40,320 nucleotides of DNA from Deltaproteobacteria bacterium. Lineage in GTDB: Bacteria; Desulfobacterota; Desulfomonilia; UBA1062. The DNA lies in assembly GCA_021372395.1 (NCBI GenBank), contig JAJFUP010000154.1, positions 1 to 40,320 on the forward strand, written 5' to 3'. Numbering within the stretch: the first letter of the stretch is position 1; the number at the start of each line of letters is the position of its first letter. The notes beneath the pieces are model-generated. The model saw only the letters and a list, made by a program, of their open reading frames with translations. It did not search any database and was not told the DNA's origin. This document shows, one piece after another, positions 1 through 7,819 of this stretch. Made by a program: the position numbers and the translations under genes.

Positions 1-171
1 CTGCACATGATCCTGAGGCCCCCCGTGCGGTTTTTCAAGGACTTCGTGCTCCGTCTCGGAATGCTGGACGGCTGGCGGGGTTTCCTCATCGCCTCCATGA
101 GCGCCTTTGCCGAGCTCGTCATGGCGGCCAAGGTCGTGCAGTTCTCTTTCGAAAAGGGCCGGAACCGATAG
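1..171 (+). CDS. Glycosyltransferase family 2 (LPS core type), 3' end only
   Basis: The last 56 codons of a gene that begins before the window. The tail contains RPPVRFFKDFVL followed by a hydrophobic stretch around GWRGFLIASMSAF. This resembles the C-terminus of WaaE/KdtX-like family 2 glycosyltransferases of LPS core synthesis, where an RP..RF.K.Y motif precedes a membrane-associated helix. The stop TAG is three bases before the next start, so the two genes are probably cotranscribed. The catalytic half is not visible, so sugar and acceptor cannot be named. The assignment rests on the tail motif and the following glycosyltransferase and kinase genes. Confidence 0.6.
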   Translation: MHMILRPPVRFFKDFVLRLGMLDGWRGFLIASMSAFAELVMAAKVVQFSFEKGRNR

Positions 172-174
172 CCC

Positions 175-1239
175 ATGAGGATCGTGCACATCAACCTCGA
201 GAGGGGATGGCGCGGCGGAGAGAGGCAGACCCTGTTTCTCATGCAGGGGCTCAGATCCCTTGGCCATGACAGCACCCTCCTGGCCAGGCACAACGATGGC
301 TTCGTCGATCGCGTCCGTGAGGAGGGCTTTCCGGTGATCGTCATGAGCAAGCCGTTTTTTTTCCACGGGGGCAGTCTCTTCGGGTTCGACATCGTGCATG
401 CCCACGAGACCCGGGGACTCCAGCTTGCAGCGCTCTGGAAGCCCTTTCACCAAAGCCCCCTCGTCTACACCAGGAGGGTGGATACCCCCCCCGGGCGTCA
501 CACGATCGACCGCCTGAAGTACACCGCAGTCGATCGTCTCGTGGCGATATCCGGGAAGGTGGCCGAGGTCATGACAGGGTGGGGCTTTGACCCTCCCCGC
601 ATGAAGGTCATCCACAGCGCAGTGCCGCTTCGCCAGGATCTCGGCATGGACAGCGTCGAAAAGCTGAGGCAGAGGTTCCCGGACCGCACCATCGTGGGCT
701 GTGTCGCTTCCCTGGAGAAGAGGAAGGATCACGGGACACTGCTGGATACCGCTGCCATCGTCCAGCAGGAGCGTGGCGATGTGCTCTTCGTCCTGGTGGG
801 AGACGGCGATCTCAGGGGAGAACTCGAGAAGAAGGCCTTGAAACTGGGGCTTCACAATGTCGTGTTCGAGGGCTACCAGGATGACCCATACCCCTACTAC
901 GGGGTGTTCGACGTGTTCGTGATGACCTCCAGGGTGGAGGGGCTGGGGAGTTCGATCCTCGACGCCTTCCGCTACCGGGTTCCCGTGGTTGCCACCTCGG
1001 CCGGAGGGATACCCGAGATCGTGAAGGACGGCCGGACAGGGCTGCTAGCCCGGGTCGGGGACCCTTGCGCCGTGGCAGGATGCATCCTGAGGATGCTCGA
1101 TGACCAAGGCCTGCACAAAAGCTGCACGGAGAATGCGTATGCCCTCCTGGAGAAGGAGTTCACCATCGAGACCATGGCGCGTTCCTACGAAGCCCTGTAC
1201 CGGGAAGTGGCGGGATCGGGCGCCTCGCGAGTGAGGTGA
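175..1239 (+). CDS. Glycosyltransferase family 4 (GT-B fold)
   Basis: A 354-residue cytoplasmic or peripheral membrane enzyme expected to move a sugar from a nucleotide donor to a growing LPS or surface glycan. The N-terminal domain opens with a glycine-rich loop (GWRGGERQT, residues 11-19) typical of GT4 acceptor-side domains. The C-terminal Rossmann half starts at IVGCVASLEKRKDHG (173-187) and carries the donor-binding segment EGLGSSILD (255-263). The usual EX7E pair is here EX7D (E255, D263), a conservative change. It starts three bases after the preceding glycosyltransferase stop, and the kinase-like gene starts one base after its stop, so all three look like one operon. The exact sugar cannot be read from sequence. 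Confidence 0.85.
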   Translation: MRIVHINLERGWRGGERQTLFLMQGLRSLGHDSTLLARHNDGFVDRVREEGFPVIVMSKPFFFHGGSLFGFDIVHAHETRGLQLAALWKPFHQSPLVYTRRVDTPPGRHTIDRLKYTAVDRLVAISGKVAEVMTGWGFDPPRMKVIHSAVPLRQDLGMDSVEKLRQRFPDRTIVGCVASLEKRKDHGTLLDTAAIVQQERGDVLFVLVGDGDLRGELEKKALKLGLHNVVFEGYQDDPYPYYGVFDVFVMTSRVEGLGSSILDAFRYRVPVVATSAGGIPEIVKDGRTGLLARVGDPCAVAGCILRMLDDQGLHKSCTENAYALLEKEFTIETMARSYEALYREVAGSGASRVR

Positions 1240-1240
1240 A

Positions 1241-2698
1241 ATGCGGGAGCAATCGCATGAAAAGAGGCAGCGGACGGCCTTGCGGGAGGTGCTCTCAGGG
1301 ATCAGCCAGGATCACGTGAGGCAGCAAACGCCGGTCTCTTTTCCGGTGAAGATCCCCGGCCTCGGCGAGGCGCTGTGTTTGCGAGTGTTCCGGGTGATCG
1401 TTGGGAAGCGCATCGTGTGCCTGGGGCAGGCGGACGCCGGGAAGATGATCGTGAAGCTCTACCTGGCACGCCACGGTGCGCGCAGCCACTGGAGACGCAG
1501 CGAGAGGGGATGCAAAGCCTTTGTCGAGAAAGGCGTCCCTGCACCCGGGGTCCTCTTTTCCGGGTATCTCCCGGAGCATGGGGTCTATGCCCTGGTGCTC
1601 GAGTATCTCGAAGGCGGCACCCGGGTGGACCGGTCGCTTGAGGCCATTCATGACAATGCGGACAGAGGTGCCGTGCTCGATGCCCTCGTGGCGGCCCTTG
1701 CTCATCACCATGCCCGCGGCATCCTTCAGCAGGACCTGCATCTCGGCAACTTCATGATCAGGGAGGGAGGCATCTACTCCCTTGACGGAGACCAGGTGAG
1801 ATCCGGAAGCAGGCCTGTGGGAAGAAAGGGTTCGTTCAGGAATCTCGCCCGTTTGCTTGCCAGCCTCCCCACTGTCTCCGGCCCGGCTGGCGATGCACGG
1901 ATCACGGCCTATGCGGGCGCGAGGGGATGGGAGATCTCGGGCAGAGAAACGCGATGGATCGAAAAGGAGGCCCGGCGTATCCGGGACCGGAAACTCGGCG
2001 AGTACCTGGACAAGGTGTACCGGTCAAAGGACCCGTTTGTTGCCCGTTCGGACAAAGACGGTTTTTCCGTCCATGACAGGCGGCACGAAGACGTGAGCCT
2101 CTCTGCGATCCTTGAAGCAGCGGGACAGCTTTCCCGGTCGAGGAGGGCCGCAGATGTCCCGGGGTACTCCCGGGTCCTCGTGAACGGGAAGGACATGCTG
2201 GTCTGGCCGTCGACGGGCTTTGGCCCCCTCCTGCTGAGGAGGCTCTGGCCGGCGGCCAGGGTCTGGAAGAAGGCACTCATGCTGGGGAGGCTCGGTGTGG
2301 AGACCTTGCAGCCCGTGGCCCTGGTGGGGAGGCGGAAGGGGCTGCTCCAGTGGGACTGCTCCGTCTTTTTCAAGCCTGCCCCGGGCATCCCCCTGAAGGA
2401 ACTCATGACTTACGGTTCCCTCTCCCACCAAGACACGGAGCAGATTGCAGAAAACCTTGCAGACGCATTCTCCCTGCTCGGCGGCATGGGGATCGTCATG
2501 GACCGCGTAGACCCGGAAGAGTTCCTCGTGTCCGGGGATCGGATCGTGATCCTCGGGCTGGATGCCGCTCAAAGGGGAAGCCCGGGCGGAAGGCGGAGGC
2601 AGTCCCGTGCTCTCCGGGCCTTTCTCTCCCAGCCCGGGGTCTCACCCGCTGTCAGGAAGATTTTCATCGACCAGTTCACGGGCAGGGGTCTCATCTGA
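1241..2698 (+). CDS. Twin-domain lipopolysaccharide-kinase-like protein
   Basis: A 485-residue protein with two protein-kinase-like halves. The first half (about 45-210) has a VxK lysine (K72 in MIVKLY), a catalytic-loop-like ILQQDLHLGNF (D165, N170) and a DFG-like aspartate (SLDGDQ, D182), as in the WaaP/InaA/Kdo-kinase family that phosphorylates LPS core sugars. The second half (about 300-460) repeats the architecture in degraded form: GMGIVMDRVDPEEFLV stands where the catalytic loop should be, with Glu in place of the metal-binding Asn, followed by VILGLD. The inference is one active domain plus one pseudokinase. LPS kinase is the best guess from two adjacent glycosyltransferases; other small-molecule kinases of the same fold are possible. 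Confidence 0.65.
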   Translation: MREQSHEKRQRTALREVLSGISQDHVRQQTPVSFPVKIPGLGEALCLRVFRVIVGKRIVCLGQADAGKMIVKLYLARHGARSHWRRSERGCKAFVEKGVPAPGVLFSGYLPEHGVYALVLEYLEGGTRVDRSLEAIHDNADRGAVLDALVAALAHHHARGILQQDLHLGNFMIREGGIYSLDGDQVRSGSRPVGRKGSFRNLARLLASLPTVSGPAGDARITAYAGARGWEISGRETRWIEKEARRIRDRKLGEYLDKVYRSKDPFVARSDKDGFSVHDRRHEDVSLSAILEAAGQLSRSRRAADVPGYSRVLVNGKDMLVWPSTGFGPLLLRRLWPAARVWKKALMLGRLGVETLQPVALVGRRKGLLQWDCSVFFKPAPGIPLKELMTYGSLSHQDTEQIAENLADAFSLLGGMGIVMDRVDPEEFLVSGDRIVILGLDAAQRGSPGGRRRQSRALRAFLSQPGVSPAVRKIFIDQFTGRGLI

Positions 2699-2812
2699 AG
2701 GTTTCTCCCGGGAGCAGCATCTCGAAAAAGTCAGTCAGGAGAGAACTTTACCTTGACGGGTTTGGTCAACTCGCATACACCTTTGAGGGAGAGATACCGG
2801 GGGGAGGACTTC

Positions 2813-3295
2813 ATGGTGGAAGATGCCGAAGGAAAGACGCATGTCAAGGCCATTCTCTTTGTCATCCTGGTGATCTTTATCGCCGGCTTCGTGCTCGGAT
2901 ACTACATCTGGGGCTATCGGACGCAGAAGCACTCCGATTACAAGGACATGCTCCAGCAGACCATTACCTACATCACGACCCTTGAGGAAAAAAACCTGGA
3001 GCTGGCAAAGAATGTCAGCACCCTTGAGAACGAGGTCGCCTCGCTGAAGAAGCAGCAGGGGGCTCCGGCTGACAGCCAGGTTGCGCAGCTCACGAACCGG
3101 GTTGCCGCCCTCGAGAAGGAGAACGCCGACCTCAAGGCGGCTGTCAGCCTGAACGAGGCGCTCACCCAGGAGAACCAGCAGCTGCGGCTGAAGGTGCAGG
3201 CCCTTGTGGAAGCCATGAACGGATCACGGCCTTCCGGGTCTGCGGGGAATGCACCGCTGCAGGCACCTCCACTGCAGAGGGCTGCTCCGAAATAG
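2813..3295 (+). CDS. Membrane-anchored coiled-coil protein, unknown function
   Basis: The ATG at 2813 is preceded by GGGGAGG at a good distance, so it is preferred to the in-frame ATG at 2753. The 160-residue product has a short charged N-terminus, one transmembrane helix (about 11-31, VKAILFVILVIFIAGFVLG), then a long heptad-rich segment (about 40-130) with repeated leucines and E/K pairs. The tail is proline- and alanine-rich. This suggests a bitopic inner-membrane protein with a periplasmic coiled coil, a shape shared with division or envelope scaffold proteins. No family was recognised. It may be the last gene of the LPS operon, 114 bases after the kinase, and it converges on the HD-GYP gene with only six bases between. 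Confidence 0.7.
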   Translation: MVEDAEGKTHVKAILFVILVIFIAGFVLGYYIWGYRTQKHSDYKDMLQQTITYITTLEEKNLELAKNVSTLENEVASLKKQQGAPADSQVAQLTNRVAALEKENADLKAAVSLNEALTQENQQLRLKVQALVEAMNGSRPSGSAGNAPLQAPPLQRAAPK

Positions 3296-3301
3296 GGAGC
3301 A

Positions 3302-4726
3302 TCAGGGCTTTATCACGTTCCGGATGAATATCTCCGCCAGTTCGGGATCGAACTGACTTCCCGTACATCGCAAAATCTCCTCGATGGCCTTGTCCACGGA
3401 GAGACCGTCCCGATACGGTCTGTCCGAAGTCATGGCATCGTAGGAATCGGCCAGGGTGATGATGCGCGAGAGCAGGGGGATCTCCTGACCCCCGATCCCG
3501 GACGGGTAGCCTTTCCCGTCGTAGCGCTCGTGGTGATACCTGATGATGTCTGTTTCCCTGACCATGGGCGGTAGAGGCTTCAGGATATCGGCGCCGATGT
3601 CGGGGTGACGCTTGATGACTCTGAACTCGTCATCCGTGAGCCTGCCGTTCTTGAGGAGGATGCTGTCCGGTATGCCGACCTTTCCGATGTCGTGGAGTGA
3701 TGCCGCGATATAGAGGACATCCTTTTCGTCCTCGGTGAGCTTCAGAATATTGCCCATGGCGAGAGAGAAATTGGTCACCCTGGTGGAGTGCTGCGAGGTG
3801 TGAGGGTCTCTCGCATCGAGGATTTTGGCCATGCTGTTCAGCGTCGAGAGCATGTTCTCGTAGAGACCCTCGTAGAGCGCCACGTTTTCCATGCGCTCGG
3901 CGGACCGGTTGAGGAGGTAGAGGATCTTGTGCTCTTTTTCTTCGCCGAGCATGGTGTTGGAGTGAACGTCGAGGGTTCCGAATACCTGGCCTTCGATGAT
4001 GAGTGGAAAGATGGTCTCGAACCGGCGATGGGAGTTCTCCGATGCAGTGTCCCTCCTGACGATCTTCCCCTCCAGCAGCTCGCTGCTGATGAGCCTGTCC
4101 TCCCCCCCCGAAGGATTCATGAGCTTCAGGGTCTTCCGGTTCAGCGGGAAGAACTGCACGTCCACGTCTTCCAGGAGCTGCTTCGACACGTCGATAATGG
4201 CGCTCACGAGATCCCGAATGCCCCTGAGGCTGATGATCCTCTCGGAGATCGCCTGGAGGGAGGTGATTTCCCGGTTCTTATCGTCGAGCTGACCTGCGAG
4301 GTTGTCGATGAGGCGGTGGAGTTCGATGGTGTCCGAGTATTTCCTGTTTTCCTCGATCAGGAGCTTTTCCCTCTTCACCTTGTTGAGGAGGAGCTGGATC
4401 TGGCTTACCTTGAACGGCTTTGCGATGAAATCCGAGGCGCCGCATTTCATCGCATCGATGGCAATCTCCAGAGATGCATACCCGGTGATCACGATGATGG
4501 GCAGGGATATCTCCCGTGCCTTGATCCGCTTGATGAGCTCGAGCCCTGTCATCTTGGGCATCATAATATCGGTGAAGACACAGAAGTAGGGGCCCGATTC
4601 GAGCATTGAAAGGGCATCGAAGCCGTCGGAAGCGGTCTCGGGTGCGTACCCGAGACCTTCTATCATCTGCGAAATCGTCTCCCGTATCCCGGGGTCATCG
4701 TCTACGATCAGGACCTTATTGTTCAT
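3302..4726 (-). CDS. Response regulator with HD-GYP domain (REC, GAF-like linker, HD-GYP)
   Basis: Residues 5-118 form a receiver domain with the phospho-acceptor aspartate in VFTDIMMPK and the conserved lysine in IAKPFK. A middle segment (about 165-290) looks GAF-like but is weak. The C-terminal half carries HDIGK (about 345), HHERYDGKGYP (about 398-408) and the LADSYDAMTSDRPYR segment, all hallmarks of HD-GYP cyclic-di-GMP phosphodiesterases. It probably lowers c-di-GMP in response to phosphorylation. A GTG lies just before the chosen ATG; the ATG is preferred because it forms a TGATG overlap with the upstream regulator's stop and has AAGGAT before it. No histidine kinase is encoded nearby, so this is an orphan regulator. 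Confidence 0.92.
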   Translation of the reverse strand: MNNKVLIVDDDPGIRETISQMIEGLGYAPETASDGFDALSMLESGPYFCVFTDIMMPKMTGLELIKRIKAREISLPIIVITGYASLEIAIDAMKCGASDFIAKPFKVSQIQLLLNKVKREKLLIEENRKYSDTIELHRLIDNLAGQLDDKNREITSLQAISERIISLRGIRDLVSAIIDVSKQLLEDVDVQFFPLNRKTLKLMNPSGGEDRLISSELLEGKIVRRDTASENSHRRFETIFPLIIEGQVFGTLDVHSNTMLGEEKEHKILYLLNRSAERMENVALYEGLYENMLSTLNSMAKILDARDPHTSQHSTRVTNFSLAMGNILKLTEDEKDVLYIAASLHDIGKVGIPDSILLKNGRLTDDEFRVIKRHPDIGADILKPLPPMVRETDIIRYHHERYDGKGYPSGIGGQEIPLLSRIITLADSYDAMTSDRPYRDGLSVDKAIEEILRCTGSQFDPELAEIFIRNVIKP

Positions 4727-5340
4727 CACGCAATCCTTTTGAGGATTCTCCCCTTGTACTCACCGAACTCCTGTTCCGTGATGAGGCCGTCGGACTTGAG
4801 CCTGCCAAGATACTCGATGGCGGAAAAGGCCTTGCTGAGGTCGTTCGGGGCCTGCCTGGGTGTCAACACAGACGGGAGCGCGATGTTCTGGAAGTCATCG
4901 CTCATCTCCTTGGAGAGCCTGGATTGCAGCATAACAACCTGCTGCTTGAGCATGGCGATCTCCATAAGGACATCCTGTCTCTGCCTGAGTCGGTTGATGA
5001 CGAATCGTATCTCTTCGATGTTGAAGGGTTTCTTGATGTAGGAGAAGGCGCCTTTGTTGACTGCTTCTATCGCGGAATCAAGAGAGGCATACCCTGTGAT
5101 CAATACAAAGGGGATGGTGATGCCCTTCCGGTGCAGGCTCTCCAGGAGTTCGAGCCCTGTGAGGCCAGGAAGCATGAGGTCGGAGATGATGATGTCGAAC
5201 GAGGTGTGCTCCACAGCCTCAAGCAGTTCCTCGGCGTGGTGGAACCTCCGCGTCCCGGCACCTTCCTCAAACAATATTTGTTCAATAAGATCAAGGACTT
5301 CATCGTCATCATCGACGAGGGCTGCAGTGACATTTGCCAT
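4726..5340 (-). CDS. Response regulator with C-terminal SHOCT-like domain
   Basis: A 204-residue protein. The receiver domain (1-120) has an acidic cluster (DDDD near 10-13), phospho-acceptor D54 in IIISDLMLP and K104 in KKPF. A short coiled region follows, then a C-terminal segment (about 170-204, EYLGRLKSDGLITEQEFGEYK) resembling the SHOCT domain, a small oligomerisation module. It has no DNA-binding or enzymatic output domain, so it probably acts through protein contacts. Its stop overlaps the start of the HD-GYP regulator, implying translational coupling and a shared pathway. The two receiver domains share LPGLTGLELL/MPKMTGLELI and ITGYASL segments and look like paralogues. Confidence 0.88.
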   Translation of the reverse strand: MANVTAALVDDDDEVLDLIEQILFEEGAGTRRFHHAEELLEAVEHTSFDIIISDLMLPGLTGLELLESLHRKGITIPFVLITGYASLDSAIEAVNKGAFSYIKKPFNIEEIRFVINRLRQRQDVLMEIAMLKQQVVMLQSRLSKEMSDDFQNIALPSVLTPRQAPNDLSKAFSAIEYLGRLKSDGLITEQEFGEYKGRILKRIA

Positions 5341-5373
5341 GCATTCCCTTATCGTAAGCCGTGAGGCTGAACT

Positions 5374-6384
5374 TTAGAGCGTTCGCTGCTTATTCTTCTG
5401 CCTGAGGTTTCTGGAGACGGCGCGGTTATGTTCGGTAAGCGAGCTGGAAAACTCATGGGTGCCGTCACCCCGGGAGACGAAGTAGAGGTAGCTCGTTTTT
5501 GCTGGCCATAAGGCGGCAGCGATTGACTCCGAGCCGGGGTTGCATATGGGGCCCGGTGGAAGCCCCTTGTGGCGGTAGGTATTATACGGGCTTTCTCGGA
5601 GCAGGTCCTGGGGCTCTATTCTGCCTTTGAATCCATCGACGCCATAGACGGCGGTGGGATCGGATTGCAGGCGCATCCCGAGCGCAAGCCTGTTGTAGAA
5701 CACGGATGCTATCAGGGGTTTATCCCCGGCGGAAACCGCTTCCTTTTCGATGAGTGAGGCGAGAGTGATGACCTCCAGTCTGCTCATGCCCAATGTTTTT
5801 CGCCTCTTCTCCATGTCGGAGGTGTAGGCGTGGTTGAACTGGTCGAGCATCTTTGCCATGATCTCGATGGGTGTCATGTGCGGGGCAAGGTAGTACGTGT
5901 CGGGATAGAGGTAACCCTCCATGGAGGGGGCGTCTATCTTGAAGAAAGATCTGACCCTGTCGCTGTGAGCGCTCCGGACGAACTGCTCGCCGGTGAGCAG
6001 CCCAGTGGAAGAGATGATCTCGCCGATCTGGGAGACGGTCGAGCCCTCGGGGATGGTGATCCGGTACCGGAGGGTCTTGCCCATGAACAGGATGTTGATG
6101 ACCTCCAGGGGGTAGTGGTTCCCTTCGAACACATACGAGCCCGCCTGCAGATGGGTGGCCTTGCCCAGGCCGATGGACAGTGCCATGAACATCGATGCAT
6201 TCGTGATGATCCCGCGTTTCTCGAGCGTTTTCGAGATCTCCCAGGCGCTCTGCCCGTGGGTGATGTCCAGTTGGACGGGTTTACCCGGAGAGGTTGGCGT
6301 GGCGACGAACCGGATGGTATACAGGAGACCGAGTACAAGGAAGGACGCCATGATGAGATGGGTGCGGTTTCTGCGTGATTTCAT
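5374..6384 (-). CDS. mltG: Endolytic murein transglycosylase MltG
   Basis: A 336-residue inner-membrane enzyme that cuts nascent glycan strands in the periplasm and so helps set their length. It has one N-terminal membrane helix (about 10-27), a LysM-like region, and the YceG catalytic domain with the signature LASLIEKEAV (E213 or E215 catalytic by family comparison) followed by ASVFYNRL, LQSDPTAVYG, SPYNTYRHKGLPPGPI and NPG. Length fits the family. The start overlaps the ruvX stop as ATGA, the usual sign of translational coupling; mltG and ruvX are neighbours in many bacteria. It is the last gene of the hpt-led run and lies 33 bases before the response regulator pair. Confidence 0.95.
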   Translation of the reverse strand: MKSRRNRTHLIMASFLVLGLLYTIRFVATPTSPGKPVQLDITHGQSAWEISKTLEKRGIITNASMFMALSIGLGKATHLQAGSYVFEGNHYPLEVINILFMGKTLRYRITIPEGSTVSQIGEIISSTGLLTGEQFVRSAHSDRVRSFFKIDAPSMEGYLYPDTYYLAPHMTPIEIMAKMLDQFNHAYTSDMEKRRKTLGMSRLEVITLASLIEKEAVSAGDKPLIASVFYNRLALGMRLQSDPTAVYGVDGFKGRIEPQDLLRESPYNTYRHKGLPPGPICNPGSESIAAALWPAKTSYLYFVSRGDGTHEFSSSLTEHNRAVSRNLRQKNKQRTL

Positions 6385-6794
6385 GGGTTCTCGGAATCCA
6401 GATAGGCTTTCAGGATGATGCTTGCGGCGATTTTGTCAACGATAGTCTTGCGTTTTTTGCCTTTGACCTTCAGCCCGAGGAGAAAGTCATGGGCCTCCGA
6501 GGTGGTGAGCCGCTCATCCCAGAAGACAACCGGCAGACCGAGCACCTCCTCGAGGTGTCTGCCCCACCTGAGCACCTCATCGCCCGAGGTGCCCAGCGTC
6601 CCGTTCATGTTGTAGGGGAGCCCCACCACCACCTTCTCCACCTGGTATGCATCCGCTATCTTCCGGATGGCCTCGATATGCGCGCCGTCAGGCCTCACCA
6701 CGATCGTCTCGAGCGGGTGTGTCATGACCCCATCAGGATCGCTGAGTGCGATCCCGATGCGCTTCATGCCGTAGTCGATTCCCAGTAAACGCAT
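6381..6794 (-). CDS. ruvX: RuvX/YqgF-family putative Holliday junction resolvase
   Basis: A 137-residue RNase H-fold nuclease-like protein. It begins LLGIDYGMKRIGIALSD, which holds the first metal-binding aspartate of the family, and carries DERLTTSEA near residue 95 and a C-terminal DKIAASIIL segment with the last acidic residue. Length is normal (about 140). Family members are linked to 16S rRNA 5'-end processing in E. coli and to recombination; which role applies here cannot be told from sequence. It is coupled to mltG through ATGA and follows the K+ channel by five bases, so it is internal to the operon. Confidence 0.93.
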   Translation of the reverse strand: MRLLGIDYGMKRIGIALSDPDGVMTHPLETIVVRPDGAHIEAIRKIADAYQVEKVVVGLPYNMNGTLGTSGDEVLRWGRHLEEVLGLPVVFWDERLTTSEAHDFLLGLKVKGKKRKTIVDKIAASIILKAYLDSENP

Positions 6795-6799
6795 ATCTT

Positions 6800-7819
6800 C
6801 TAGCTGATGGCCAGAGCCTTCATGGACTGGAGGGCTTCGGCATCCCCGATGCAGACGAGCACGTCATCCACCGAGATGGCCAGTTCGGCGCCCGGGTTGA
6901 AGATCATCTTTCCGCTGCTTTCCCTGACCGCAACCACGATGAGCCCGATGTCCTTCCTGATGGGGGTGTCCTTGAGGGTCTTGCCCACGAGCCGCGACCC
7001 TTCGCGGATCTTGAACCCTTCCATCTGGATGAAGAAGTCTTCAGTCTTGTCCCCGGTTGCCAGTTCGATGAAGTCCACCACCGTGGGCTTGAGTATGATG
7101 TTCGCCATGTGGCGGCCACCGATGAGATAGGGGGATACCACCTTGTTGGCCCCGGCCCGCTTCAGGTTCCTGGTGGAGTCGTCTGTTTCGGCGCGGGCAA
7201 GCACATAGATATCGGGGTTGAGCTCCCGGGCGATCAGGATGATGTAGACGTTGGTCATGTCGGATGATGCGGTGGCAATCAGCCCCTTTGCCCGTTTGAT
7301 CCCGGCTTTCAGCAGGGTATCCTCGTTCGAGGCATCGCCCAGGATGTAGGGTATGCCTGCGCGCTCAAGCCCTTCGATGGTCAAAGGATCCTTGTCGATG
7401 ACGAGGAACGTCTTGTTGGAATGATGAAGCTCCTGACTGATGAGCGACCCGATCCTGCCGTTGCCGCAGACGATGTAATGATCGCTCATTCTCATGATTT
7501 TCTTGTCCAATCTTCTCCTCCCGAAGAATCTCTGCATCTCCCCCTCTACTATGAACCGCGCTGCGGATGCAAATCCGTAAGCAGCCGATCCGACACCGAG
7601 GAAGATGATCAGGATATCGAAGGCCATTCCGGCATCAGAGAGAGGGTGGATCTCCTGGTAGCCGATGGTGGTGATGGTGATCAGGGTCATGAAAAAGGAA
7701 TCGAGATAGTTCCAGCCTTCGATGAGGTGAAAACCGAGGGTGCCGACGATGAAGACAATTCCCAGGAGCAGCGCCCCGTATTTCAGCCTCTGTGCCAGCG
7801 AAGGTCCATTTATTTCCAA
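6800..7819 (-). CDS. Two-helix potassium channel with cytoplasmic RCK (TrkA-N/TrkA-C) domains
   Basis: A 339-residue MthK-like channel subunit. Two membrane helices (about 13-32 and 67-90) flank a pore loop with TITTIGYQE (48-56). A cytoplasmic RCK domain follows with the dinucleotide-binding loop CGNGRIG (118-124) and an acidic residue at the end of the second strand (IDKD, 141-144), then a TrkA-C domain (about 255-339) that usually binds gating ligands. The selectivity filter reads GYQ instead of GYG. Channels of this type assemble as tetramers in the inner membrane and conduct K+ or related cations. The start overlaps the end of the DUF3426 gene by 10 bases. The substrate is inferred from the fold. 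Confidence 0.87.
   Translation of the reverse strand: MEINGPSLAQRLKYGALLLGIVFIVGTLGFHLIEGWNYLDSFFMTLITITTIGYQEIHPLSDAGMAFDILIIFLGVGSAAYGFASAARFIVEGEMQRFFGRRRLDKKIMRMSDHYIVCGNGRIGSLISQELHHSNKTFLVIDKDPLTIEGLERAGIPYILGDASNEDTLLKAGIKRAKGLIATASSDMTNVYIILIARELNPDIYVLARAETDDSTRNLKRAGANKVVSPYLIGGRHMANIILKPTVVDFIELATGDKTEDFFIQMEGFKIREGSRLVGKTLKDTPIRKDIGLIVVAVRESSGKMIFNPGAELAISVDDVLVCIGDAEALQSMKALAIS

Noticed and set aside
2753-2812. Longer start for the coiled-coil protein and a TTGACG promoter element
   Set aside because: The longer start lacks a ribosome binding site, whereas ATG 2813 has GGGGAGG; the paired -10 (TACACC) is too poor to call a promoter.
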